Assembly (NCBI GenBank): GCA_032622095.1
Contig: CP136069.1
Coordinates: 86,634,958-86,698,957, forward strand
Length of the DNA stretch: 64,000 bases
Direction of reading: 5' to 3'
From: Siphonodentalium dalli
Lineage: Eukaryota; Mollusca; Scaphopoda; Gadilida; Siphonodentaliidae
Below, piece by piece: positions 23,691 to 37,000 of the stretch (its first letter is position 1; every line of letters starts with the position of its first letter). A model generated the notes under the pieces. That model was not told where the DNA came from and did not search any database. It saw only the letters and a list, made by a program, of their open reading frames with translations. Position numbers and translations under genes: made by a program.

Positions 23691-26462
23691 AAAATTTAGC
23701 ACAAATTATGTTAGGCCATTAAAATCTTGGTTTCTCAGGTCTGGATCACTTTCAACCAGATACATTCAAAACTTTAAGAGGGCAAAACATTAGCAAGCTC
23801 AATTTCTAGTTCACTGCTTGTTTTTATTTCCTTTTTTACTGGCTGACTTCCACCCTAGTTTCCATTCAAATATCATGTATGTTTGTTGGAATACAGTACT
23901 ATAATCTATGGTTACTTTTTTCACCCATACAAGGTTACTTCTTATATATTTATTATTTAATATACTTGTCAAGGATAGACTTAGCTTATATTTTTATGCT
24001 AAAGCTTGCACATTTTGTCAAATGCCCAAGTAAACAGCGGGAAAAATGCTAAAATATTCAGGATTCAAAAAGGAAAAAAGAAATGAAAATCCAACAGAAC
24101 GAATAAATATTTCCTGAACAGTGTTTTTATTATTATTTGAATGGGTTAAGACAAAAATAGTAATAAAAATATTTCTTGACACTGTAGCTACTGAATTTAT
24201 GGCAGTACAAACACAAAGATCATCCAAGCTCGGTAAAATTAATACCAGGTGACCATGGCAAATGAAATCTAATGATATTTTGATAACAAATCAGAATGAA
24301 ACACAATAGATCAATATCAAAGTCAGTGATGATTAAGTAGGGTATCTATTCCACAGCTGAAAACACACAAGACCAACCTTAAGAAAAATGGATTTATTTA
24401 AGTGTCAAAATTTCATCAATTTGAAAGTTGGAAGACTCAATAATGAAATGCTATTTGGGCAAGTTCTGCTTTGGTATCAAGTGTACCAATATTAGGATAA
24501 CATATTTAACACCGCTGCCCTGGGGTAATTTGTCGAGCATGCGGTTGTTAAAAATGCAGGTTTCTTGCTATATCTTATTTTTTGAAAAGTCAACAGATGA
24601 TTCAAACTAACTTGTAAATTATCTTCAGGAACCACATGTGTTAAGCCTCAAATTGCATTACACATATAATATTCTATATTATATTCCATATAAAATAAGA
24701 AGCTCCAAAACATTATTCGTGTGAAATTAAATTTAACATAATGGCATGTGGTCCAAGTACCAAGGTTGTTTTGATCGATTCTGTTTTCAAAAGGTTAAGG
24801 GGAGAAGCCTGGCCCAATATGCTGGGCAAAATCTTTGCCGCTATGTACCAGTGATGCTTTTAGTAAAGGCTCAAACAATTTCTCGATTGATAATGAAGAA
24901 AACTTTGGGACATGTAATCCTTCTTTATTTCTCAAGAGAATTAGATCAAATGTATGCCTACAGCCGATGCATAGATGTCAATTCAGAATTCAAATTAATC
25001 TGCCATTTTGTTTGCACTTCGATGACTAAATACTCATTGATGAGGAGTTAATTTTGGGAATATTCAGATAATAGGTTCAACAACGACTTAAGGCCTCCAA
25101 ATGCCTAAATAGGAATCCTATGTCTTACACAGTTTGATACAAAGATACTCAAGCCCAAATCTTCATAACTGGCATAAGACTTGGACTAACCCCTGACCAG
25201 TGTGCACGCTGGGCTGAAAAATCATTTGGCAAATTGATAAAAAAAATTGTGGCCAAATTAAATCCTCATTTTCTGGTCTCACAATTAATGGATATGTTTG
25301 TTTTATTTAAATTCTAACATTCTATATAGTAATGTCCATACCTTCAAATACGGTGTCTAAGACTGCTTTAATCCCATTATTGTTATTTGACAATAAACCA
25401 CTACCTACCATTCATTAGTGTTAATCCTCATTACTGTTTTATTGCATTTGGTGGACCATTGTTTAATTGTGCACTACCATGAATGTCTTTTCTTACCCAT
25501 TAAGCTGCATCACCTAATAAATTATCAGATGATCATACTATAAAATTATTCTCATGTCGCTCCCTTTACAAAATCAATCCGGGTTTTTTAAATTAGATTT
25601 CCGATTTTGGAGTAAAAAAAAAAAATTCATGGCCAAATGAAATTGTTTTTGGACATTTTCAAAAAACTAAATTGGCTATTGGCCAATGACAGCATGAACC
25701 CTGCCCCGACTAATAGCTAAATAAATTTCAAGATAAATCTCTGGTGAAATAATTCACGAATGATAAAGCATAAAATCATTTTCAAAAGCAACAGGAAATT
25801 AAAATATTTGTACACACAAGCACAATTCATTTACATGTATGATGATCGCTTATTAACACTGTACAAATTTACGTACAATACACAAACCATCTCACAATCG
25901 ACATTTGTTTGCTCTCATTGACTATGTAAGCTTTATCAATGCAGACGTGTATATAAATATAGATGTCTATGAGAACTAACAAAATGTCCATGTAAAGATG
26001 TTAACAAAGCCATATAATGCTGCTGTAGATGGGTCTTTTGAATTCCGAGACATGTCATAGCAATCCTTATTTTTCCACAAGGTCTAAATTTTGGATTAGT
26101 TATGGATTACATGCTCCAGACAATTGATTGACCAAAATAAAACATGATTGAAAGTACTCACCCTGAGCAGACTGAATAATATGGCCTAGTTTATTATTTA
26201 CAATAAAGTATCTTCTATGTACACAATTATTTTCACATGCCCTTCAGTAATTCCACCACAATTGGGACTTATATATCAATTCAACATATGATTATTAAAA
26301 ACGGAACCAATCTGATACACACCGGTGAATATTTTTTGGTAAATAACAAGTCACATAACAGAATAATCAAATTACAAGGATGTGGAATGAGAAGAAGTCC
26401 AAGTTGAAACAAAGGAAGCAAAGATAACTATTTGCATGTAATGTTGGCATATAATGTTCATA
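23691..26462. other. intergenic, no gene seen
   Basis: Contains fragments of family G (24655-24735) and family H (25030-25085). No coding exon recognised; the 101-codon ORF at 24746-25051 has no family features. Confidence 0.5.
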
Positions 26463-26756
26463 TTAAAGGCCCATTTAAATTTCGAACCCCCAATTCACAT
26501 TATGTAATATATATGCCATATTATATACCATTTGAAAGAGTAAGCTCCAAAACATTGTATTTTCAACTTATTCGATGTAATAAACTGTGAACAGGTTGTT
26601 TTTATTGAGAAACTGGCATTCTGTGGTCATGTTTATGCACAAAGTCAATTATTTTCAATGCAAGGGGAATAACACTATATATTTAGATATAGTGTTATTC
26701 CCCTTCCATTGAAAATACATCTTTTGTTTGAATTCTGTTGCATTCTGGGAGCCAAA

Positions 26757-26780
26757 GGGGGGGGGGGGGGGGGGGGGGGG
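26757..26780 (+). repeat. poly-G tract, 24 bases
   Basis: Uninterrupted G run. Confidence 0.95.
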
Positions 26781-26953
26781 AGACTATTGTATTATTTCAG
26801 CTATTTTCTATTACTCTATGGGCACCTTACGAGACACAGACATTCCAAATGGTGATGAATTATAGTATTTTAATCATATTTTATGGCATAGATTGTTATT
26901 AAAACCGTATATCAAGGCATTATTAAAAAAATAAAAGGTCGGCCGACCACAGT

Positions 26954-27559
26954 GTCCCCCGACAACGTGGCAAGTCGATGCCGCTTTGTTAAAGAAATTT
27001 TTAAAAAATGCTGAAATGTTCTAAGTCGAAAGGGTTAAATAATTCCGTAAAGAAATAATTTTTCCGCCATCTATATACATGTTGCACATCTGCAATATGT
27101 GGGTAACAATACTCTGAAGTTTCAAATATCTATGATCAAAACTGTAGGAGTTGATTACACCATGAAGGTACCCTCATACATAAAATTATAAAAAATGTTT
27201 TTCGAAGTAAAAAGGCCCATAACTCTGGAAAAAATCATTGGATCAAACTCAAATTCGAACTTGACCTGTATCTTGATAAGACTCATCCATTTAAAACAGT
27301 ATTTGCAATTAAAGGATCCAAACTTGAGATATCATCCGGAAACCGAAAAAGTGAGAAATTTTCTAAGTTGAAAAAAGGGAAATAACTCCATAAAAGAACA
27401 TCAGATCAAACCCAGAATTGCAGAGCACCTGTGTTCTTGGTTGAGAAACCTACATTCCACGTTTCAATCAAATCGGATGATCATTACTGGAGTTAGAACT
27501 CCGGACGGACAGACGGAGCTGATTACAATAGTCCCCCAAAAATAAATTTTTCGGGGGAC
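26954..27559 (+). mobile_element. Pearl/Helentron-like element, GTCCCCC family
   Basis: The 5' end carries GTCCCCCGAC. The core has about two units of 160 bp (GGCCCATAACTC..., GGGAAATAACTCC...), then CCGGACGGACAGACGG, then a 3' hairpin at 27531-27559 (GTCCCCCAAAAA...TTTTTCGGGGGAC). The 5' end equals one hairpin arm. Confidence 0.65.
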
Positions 27560-27862
27560 AATAATCGGTGACTCGAAAATTAAGTGGGCCTTTAAGATGT
27601 AAATATCTTTTAAGCAGAACTGACTAGATTCCTCCATGTCATAATTAACAACTTGAAATTGATCATTTGGCACAATAATAGTATAAATATTTGATCATAA
27701 TAATTCATTATGTCAACATTGAGTTGGGTATGTACTTTTGCTTTACAGTTAAACAAATTAATCATTCTTTTTTTCTTTTTCTTTTTTTAAGATATAAACT
27801 TCAGTTCATGAATAGCAAATTTCACAGCAAACGGTTTATAGTAATGGCGAACATTAATTCTG

Positions 27863-27960
27863 TTTATTTGAATTTCTCAAATGTCACTAGTGATTTAATG
27901 CCTGTACTATTGGTACTATAAAACTAGTGTTGTAAATTGTATTTTCTTGAATAAACCAAA
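27863..27960 (-). terminator. Nup153 3' UTR with AATAAA poly(A) signal
   Basis: On the minus strand, AATAAA lies at 27868-27863, about 95 nt after the TGA, with an ATTAAA variant around 27895. No other gene intervenes. The transcript probably ends near 27845; this is inferred from the motif only. Confidence 0.5.
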
Positions 27961-28018
27961 TCACTTTCTAATCTTTCGGACTGCTTTCTTCATTTTTCTT
28001 CCACTGTCAGTTGAAGCA
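27961..28018 (-). CDS. NUP153: Nup153 visible exon 17, basic C-terminal tail and stop
   Basis: 58 nt, acceptor taattattttcag. The first T completes a Gly codon, followed by ASTDSGRKMKKAVRKIRK and TGA. The family is known for a conserved basic GRKIKTAVRRRK-type C-terminus that binds importins, so this tail identifies the gene and its true end even though it is too short to show as an ORF. Confidence 0.93.
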
Positions 28019-31000
28019 CTGAAAATAATTAGGATATATGTCAATCATAACCAGTGCTAACTATTAATAATATGATATCTTAACATATGATAGAATTGGA
28101 ACATATAGACCTTCTACATAGCAAAATTATTACATGATATCTTCATGGTACGTTATTTTCAAGCTAATACTGGTCAATATCCTGAATACCAGATAGGCAT
28201 GTTGAAAACTTGTAGGCATACCATACTATGCTAAGTTCAATACCAAACAGTCATAATAGGAGGGTTTGTGGCCGACAGACAGAAAGAGGCTATTGCTATA
28301 TCTCCTCTGTCAAACTGTGTTATTATTAATTTTTAAATGTAAAACTTTTTGTTAAACATTTTTTTTCTCAAACATTTTTATAGAAAACTTACCCAAGATT
28401 GAATGCACCTATACCAGCAGGTTGGGGAGCACCAAATGCTGGTGCCGGTGCAGAATTGAAATTGAAACCGCCCGGTGTGGGATTAGCAGTGGGCACGTTA
28501 GTTTGCCCAAATACCGGTAGTGGCTTCGATGGGGCCGTGGCAGCTTCAGCAGGTTCCGCCTGAAGAAAAAAAAAATTCATAAATTTACCAGAAAATAAAT
28601 AAAAAGTGCAATAGCTCAACTAAACAAGTACAACGCCAAGAATGGCATATGCCCCCGATGCTCAGTTTAGAGAGTGGGCAATGGAAATTTTTTTCATTTT
28701 CTAAATCCAAGAAATGGGTACGGTATCCTTTCTCCCTAAACTGGGCTATTAATACACCAAAGCACAAATCAAATCCGATGGTCCACGCCCACGGTACAAG
28801 CTGATATGTTCGTTCATAAAGAGACAAAATGTTTAAATCCCAAGTCAAACAAGGGCTGTTTCTCAGGTAAAAATGAATGGACAAAACCTATTATAAGTCG
28901 GTATCCTCCCCGACCTGTGGTATCATCATACCAAAGCACAGCAGAATCAGAAGATCCTTGCCCAAGTTACAAGCTGAAATAGTCTTTTGGACACAAAATT
29001 AACAAATTTCCGGTGCTATACGCAGCTATAGTAGTATGTGGATATCCTTTCCCCCAACTTGTGCTATCACCATGCCAAAGGACAACAAAATCCAACAATA
29101 AAGACATCCACACCATGTTTGTTATGGACGCAAAGGGCAAAAACTCTGGAAAATAAGGCAGACAAAACCTGCACTATGTGGAGATCCTTTCCAGAATGCT
29201 GGTCTACCGGCATACCAAAGGACATCCAAATTGGGGACTATCGATACTTGAGCTGTGTTGTAAAATGTTTGTTATGGATGGACGGAAGGACGAAAGATCG
29301 CCACTATATATCCCCGAATCCTCCTTAGGCGGGTCGGGGCATAAGTCCCATTGATATCTAAATCAGAGGTGCATAAATCCCCATGGTAAATATCTGTCAG
29401 GGTTCATACACCCTGTCTGGAATCATTTTCCAGTATATTTCCAGTACTGATATTATGAATTTCCAGTATGGCGAATTAGAGTTAGGGTTAGGGCTACTCT
29501 ACTCGATCCCAGGTTTAGGGTTAGGACTACTCTACTCGATCCCAGGTTTAGGGTTAGGGTTACGTACTGTCACAGACTTAGCCAGAGAGGTGACGGGAGT
29601 CTCTACGGCCCCCAACTTCAGTATTACGACTCCTTACGGCCACCAAAATTTGAACCAATGAACTCACCCAAACATCCTTTTTAATGATAATTCACGTGTT
29701 GGCTTCATTATGTCAGTGATATTTAAGTCACTGTCTATAAACAGCACCTCAAAACCATGCAAATATACCAGTTTAATACATTTTCACTACATGTCAAAAT
29801 TGTTAAGCGTAATTTTTGTCCTGTATGATTGTGAAGGTCTATGTCGCATAAATTACGGCCACCAATTTTCAATTTCTGGCTAAGTCACTGTGTACCGTTT
29901 TAGTACATGTATAACTCAAGTAACATTTTTATGTGATGTGAATTTAATAAAATAAATGAAAGATTTCAACTCAAGAACCTTTAGTTTGAACATATGTACA
30001 TCTTCATCACTGCTTAATATCATTGAATCATTTAGAGGACTTAGTTTTTAAGTTCTTGGAGGAATTCCTTAAATTGGTCCTCAACCTCACAAATTTATAA
30101 TTCATCTAGAATTCGAGCTGAACTACACTTCTATTCTAAATTTATAAACCGGTGTTGTAGACATAAGACACGAGAAAATAAATGGTCAAACAGGAAGCAC
30201 TGCGTTGTGTTTTACTGGTGTTACGAAAAATAAGACTGGGTGTTGTCGATTTATATTTTAACCCTTTCAATACAGATTGGACGCGCCCATTCAGTTATAT
30301 GAAAGCATGCATTGGGATAGTCTATTCCACATTAAGGGGCCCGTAGTCCAAGTCTTCTAGCTTGTACTAAAACCAGCTAAACACCAGCATCTCGCCATAC
30401 CAATATCTTAGCTGGTTTTAGTACAAGAAGACTTGGACTAAGGGGCCCGGTGTTCTGATAATATAACAACCATGCCGTGTCCATGCGAGTATGCCAATAT
30501 TAGGCAATACGGTTTAGTTCTTTGCGATTCACTGTACAGTTGTGCTTGACATATAAGCCCATGCACATGGCTCAGCCATTTTACAATTCCGGCGGCGGAG
30601 ATTTTTAAATGTGGCTGGCGTTAGAGATAATATGGCTGGCGGCGGCTTGTGGCCAATATGGCTGGCGGCGGCAGCGTGCGATGGCGGCTTCGGGCTCTAG
30701 TATCTCGGCATTGACAAACAATGGATAGTACAGGATACTTTATTTTCCAAAATACACACAATACAACGTATAGCAAATCTTTAGTACAGTAATTATAAAC
30801 GTCAACAAGCTGACTCAAAATATCACAAATAATAAAAGAGTACTAGCATATTAACTTACAGGTTTGGATCCAAAGGCAAAAATTCCACTATTGGTGTTAT
30901 TTGGTGTTCCAAACTGGAAACTTTGCTGCTGATTGAAACCGGCTGCAAGAAATTAAAAGCATTCATTAACACATGCTTGAAAGTATTTCAATGCTTTTGC

Positions 31001-34000
31001 TACCAAAGTTTTATAACATTTGAAAGTGGGAATGCATTCATCTAACATTTTAAAGAACATTTACTGGTTGGTGGTTACCGTTGATTCAGCTGCTTGGCTG
31101 TATTACAACATCAGTTTTATTTGACAGAGAAAGCCCACACAAAGGTCTAATTCACTGTGAAATTACTGTTTTATACATTTTAGGTATGGCAGCTTATTCC
31201 TCCGAGTCATACTATTAATCTCCTTGATCGGTCACTGTCTTACTGGTTCTATCATGTCAGCCAAGTTTCATATAATAGAAAGACTATTTATAGGCACTGG
31301 GAGTGAGTTGGAATTGTTTGATAATTTCCAGCAAATCAACGATTATTATGAAATTTGCCAAATTTCAAACCGAATAGCTCATTTGTTTGATTAAAGGGCT
31401 TTGACCTGCACTTTCGCGAACGACATTACAACTGTCACTTCAAGTGAAAACTGAGCAAACACAAACAAATAACGAAAAGATAAAACATCTAGTAGCGCGT
31501 ATGTAATGTTCAACATAATTGTGAAGTATCTTTCTGTTGATCTCCAACTAAATGTCCATGGAATAAATTATAAACTATTACATTTGTGGTCTCGAAATCA
31601 GTGGGTTACAAGAGTTAAAGTTGACTTAAAACGTAAGATGTTGAGGATAAACTTACGAGTGTATTGATTTTTATACTTTGCAGTAGTTGTGAATGTTCTA
31701 ATATTACCGATAAATGCATTGAGTTCGCGTTTAGTGTATTCAAAATTACTATTTGTGGTTTCAAAGTCGATTCAAATTCGAATAGCATATCCAGGTCGAA
31801 TGAAATAACAAAACGAATATCAAATATTCGCAAGGGCCTGCCACTCTTATCATTGTGTTATCACCATGTATTACTTCACTGTCCTTGCAGTCGTTAATGT
31901 TTGTATAGGATGGTTACGCTGTAACCCTTTGTATTGGACTGACTTGAAAGTACCAGTCAGACAGTAGCAGATCAATTCTAGGGCTCAAAATACATTTAAT
32001 TTTGCGAGAATTAAATGCTGTATCAAGTTAGCCATAAAGCACTGAAAATTGAAAAGTTTCGTGAGAATCATTATGAGAATCGATTCGGTGATTCTCGTCA
32101 AATCTTAAGGCCTGCAATTCAGTTCCGTCATTCAGTTATAAACTATACATTGCACTAGCCTATTATTCATTAAAAGGGGTATTTTTAAAATACAAGTACA
32201 GAAGACATAGAATTCCTATGCAGTCATTTGGAGGAAAATGTTCATATAATTAGTTCAAGAAATGGCCTTACACTGTTTGTTGAACTTATCCTGACATTCT
32301 GTAAGTGAGATACTCATCAATGAGTATTTGGTCACTAAAGGATTAAAGATATTATGTACTTATTTCATTACTTCAAACTGATATTTTACGACTACACCCA
32401 TTTGAAGAATATTATTAAACTATTATTGTCCAAAAATTCGATAACAATTGATGTACCCTTTTGTAAAACACAACATTTGAACTACGCAAAAATGTCTGCA
32501 ATTCGTCCTGAACAAATCGCTGATAAACAAATGAAAATTATATTGCTAGTTTAACGAGTCACTATATTGAGAACATAATTGCAATGTAACCAGGCAGAAT
32601 CAACCACATGACTGTTATCGAATATCGATATCTGCCTCGATTTCTTTCTGAATAAGGCAAGATCAGTGTTAGCAGTCAAATAAAATTATCGTTTATTACT
32701 CCCTGTTGGTTTATTTAGTGGCAGATACACATGTTTATAGGCACTAATCTGGATCAGGTAGGAGAATAATCAGAATATGTCAGAGGGGGACTTTGGGCGA
32801 GAGGAAAAGGACCATAAAAGGGACCCGTTGCCCCTGCACTAGGTTTTTATTCAAAGCGTAAATTATGTTTAATATGATTTGGTATGTTGTTGTTGCAACT
32901 TGAAGGTCTGGAACCCTGAATACATATTTAAGAATAGTACATACCTGGCTGAGGATTGGCCCCAAATCCTGTTGTTCCCATAGATGCAGGGGGATTACTC
33001 TGTGTTGATCCAAATCCACCTGTCGAGCCAAAGGCTGGAGCAGCACTACCAAATGCAGTAGCAGTATTAGTCGATGGTGTAGAACCAAACATGGAGTTGG
33101 ATTGAGCTGGAGTGGTGCCAAATGCAGGTGTCGGTGTATTCCCTGTTGACGGGGCACCAAATGCCAAATTAGCACCAGTACTTGGGGCCGTGTTTGTTTG
33201 AGCTGCAAACTGGAATACTGGAGCGGGTGCTGGATTTGCCGAAGCTTGATTGCCGAAGAAATTGTTTGTATCAGGCTTTGTCTGATTCGATGGTGTTGAC
33301 CCACCAAACTGGAATATTCCAGTGGATGCGGTTGTGGTCTTTGCAGGTGTTGTTTGTCTGAAAGAATATGAAGGTGCAGTCGATGCACCAGCATTGAACT
33401 GAAACGCTGGAGCAGATGACGATGCTGGAGGCGCACCAAACTGAGGTGTTGCATTCGAACCAAATGTGTTAGAAGCACTTGTCACAGACCCAAATGTGTT
33501 AGAGCTTGACGAAGAGTTGTATGACGGAGCACTGCTAACAGTAGTTGAGGCTGCACCAAACGAGAACCCTGTGTTGGCATTAGTCGCCGTCGTGCTTGAA
33601 TTTGCTTGAACACTGCCTGCTGAGAACAGTGAGGAGGTTGTGGCAGCAGGTTTATTCTGAAAGGAAAACTGGAATGCGGCTGCAGAAGTTGTTGCGGTCG
33701 TTGCTGCGGTTGAAGGAGTTCCAAATGCAAATCCGCCGCCTGGAGCAGTGCTAGATGATCCCGGAAGCTTATTAACTCCCAGACTATCCCCTCCTGAAGT
33801 TGATATAGAAGAGAATTAGTGGAGAATTTATACAAATGGACCTGGTTCACATAGGTTAATTAATTATTTAATATTCAATATCATTTTGCAACAATTTCGA
33901 GGTCCCCCCCCCCCCCCCCCACAAGACCTTTTAACCAAAAATTCAAGACCATGAAATTTATTTCTTGGTTTTCAACCTTATGATGAGACAATTAGGGATG

Positions 34001-37000
34001 GGGTCCCTCTTCCTGGAAAATAATTCAAACTAGAAATATTTTTATGAAACTTATTTTAATGACCCTTTTGTATAAGTTAGGTCTAAAAAAAAAAAGAAGA
34101 TGTTGATTTCCTCTAAAATAGGGTCGGTATGCAGTTGAATTTATGTTTTATATGTTCCAATAATTCCAACAAATAATACCCACCTCAAATTTTTAACCCC
34201 AAGCTCTAACCGGCTGGTAAAAACAGTGTTCAAAGACATTTTTCAGAAACCATTTTGTCTTGATTTGGAATAATCCAGTTGTAAGATGAAGTAGGGACAC
34301 AGTCACATGGGAAATTTAAAGTCATATCATACACATTATGTTGTTATTTATTTCCATCAAATCAGATTCAATATTCAATATTCAAACATGACCAAACAGT
34401 TAACCACGCCCATGATCGGTCGTGAAAATTCCATGACCGGTTAACCGTAAGGCGACAATGCAGTACTTAAACACTAACATATAGTTAGATACATGTAGAC
34501 AAAAGCTGAGATCCCAAGGGTTAACACACCTCAGTCAAAGGGAACTGTTTCGGACATATTATGACAATGAGAATCTGAGAAAAATTGTGATAACACGGTG
34601 TATCAAGTAGGTACTATTAGTCTATTGTGACATTGTTATACAAAGGGCAAAGCTTGTCGGTGGTGTCTTTTATCTTAACGACATATGGAATAGAAGCATG
34701 TGTTACAGAGGGTCCCCGTGCACACCAAAATGAAACCCCTGCAGGTTACTTAATTAGATGATGCATGATGCAATAGTGACTTGATATTATACGCATTGCA
34801 GATTATTTGATACAACACGATCTTGAGATCTTGTCAACTGCAAAAAGCATATCTTCTTGGCAGTTGTGCACGCGTATGCTGGTACATATATGTGTATATC
34901 CTACTATAAATTACTTTATTAAACATGTATACATACCGGTATATTATAAATCTGGGGCTATATAGTGGCCAGATAAAGATTACACAGTAACTTTAAATAA
35001 ACTTTTGAGCACCATGTCAGTGCTGCTAGCCTGCTATAAATAAGAGGGACATTCATCGATGTCCCCTTACAGATCCTCTCAAAATAAGTGTCCCTCTCGA
35101 CCGCGTTGAGAATTTACCATCAAACTCCAACACGGTCGCAACGTTACTCCAACGCGGTCGAGGTAACAATCAACGCAACAAACGCAGTCGAGATAACCAT
35201 CAACGAAATGGAATGTTTTTTGGCGTGGTGGGAGGCACAGGTTATGCATGATTGATTGGTGTTAAATGTTTTATATATACATCTAGATTTTTCCCGAAAA
35301 AAAAAATGTAGATCACGTTGCATGAATTACATTGTAATAGAGATGCAATTGAGACTTCTAACAAACAAAAATACTTTGAGTTCACGTCGCAATGTACATG
35401 TACATGTGCTCTTTGAATATTTAATATTCAGCATCACACCCGATTAAAGGTCGATTACCTGTATGCCAAGGGTCCGAATCGTCCGATGTCATTTGAAATC
35501 TTCGTGATATGATAACACATACATGTACATGTGAAATCGACGTAGTAACCAATGATATATCACTTTTACTGACAGACCGCATATCAAAAGCCTGCCGGGA
35601 ATGATTGACGTCATGCCAATGAACTTAAATACAATATGGGGCGTGTCTTCGGTGAATACCGAAACTTCCAAACGCAATGAATGTTTAACAGGAAAGAATT
35701 AATTCAACAATGATGGAAAGGCTAGATCACGAAATCATCCTGACATGATGGCTAGTAGCCGAATACGTGTACGTGAACACATGTACTTATCTACCTGGAG
35801 TTTTTAGGTTAACAAATCGGAAACACATGTTATTTAGTTTGCCTTATCTTATTTTATATTATCTGTGATACTAGTGTGTGTATATGTAATATATTATAAC
35901 ATAATGTTTCCTACTTCTATCCTGACGTTATTCTGTATTGTACGCGTTTCAAGAAACATCCCATCGAGAGCCCTTGGCCCTTGTATATGATCAAGCGACA
36001 AGCACGTGTTCATTATCACGGAGTCAAAGGCTGCGTGAAATATGCGGAAAGGAAGATTATATGTAGAAACCGATAATTGTCAATAGTTTTCACCCATGCA
36101 AGCAAAAATACACGTCAATTAAAATAGTAAACATCAGGCTACTTTCTTCTTCGTGTATTAACTAACATTCTGGGGGTGATGGGGGTAGAATACACAAACC
36201 GATGAACAGTGCTGCAGGTGTCTCAGATTAGGGTTTTCGCCGTTTGAAACACATAAATGTACGGAACCGCACATACATATAACTTTCTTGTCAGTTTTGC
36301 ATGTTCATCCATGTAGGCACAAATTGCGCAATTGTCTCCTTTTATTGTGTCAGTTCCGATGTCGGCCGAAACTGTATTCTATAGCATGTAACAATAAAGA
36401 GCGTTCATATACTTTACTCCATGAAAAAAAGCCCAGAAATTTTCCAGTCGTTTTAAATTTTTCACACACGCTCGTTATTCATACCATCATAGCATATATT
36501 AAATAAAAGGTCGGCCGACCAAGGTTAATAGGGCGGTGATGCTAATATTTTGTTCTTCTCTGTATGTCTGGATATTCCAAGGCTTCCTCATAAACTTCAA
36601 TGCGGTACTAACGTACACTCAACGAGTTATCAATGCCACGACTGTGTTGCGTTGACGTTACGACCGCGTTGTTAACAGCTGATGACCGCGCTAAAAGGGA
36701 CACTTATTTGAGAAGGTCCGAATATGCATGGATGGTATATTGCGCAGCAAAGAAGATAATAGGAACCATTTCATTTGCTACTGACTCCACATATGCACAT
36801 TTGCAGCATGGAAATCGCAAAGGTTTGACGATTTCCCTGACATCGCACGAAACGTTCAGATTGAGCATGTCGGCCTTTTTTGACTTATATTGAATTGTTT
36901 GTTGTGTATAATAGACATCATATTAAGGTATAGGCACCATGTTAATGTAGGCTTGCATGACCGTGGTTAAACTCAGTTAATTCTAACGGTTAACTGGTCA

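Larger units (their letters stand above)
26467..27591. mobile_element. family G TIR element with nested Pearl-like element
   Basis: The ends AGGCCCATTTAAATTTCGA and CGAAAATTAAGTGGGCCT are inverted, each flanked by TTAA (26463 and 27592), which could be a TTAA target duplication. It contains a 24-base G tract (26757-26780), a palindrome around ATAACACTATAT (26666-26708) and a nested element at 26954-27559. Confidence 0.7.

Noticed and set aside
29383-29661. 92-codon ORF with GLGLLYSIPGLGLGL repeats
   Set aside because: It is the translation of TTAGGG-type DNA repeats, not a protein gene.
32780-33478. 232-codon minus ORF rich in His, Gln and Leu
   Set aside because: It is an alternative frame of the Nup153 FG exon 14, as is 33482-33850; the FG frame has matching phases on both sides.
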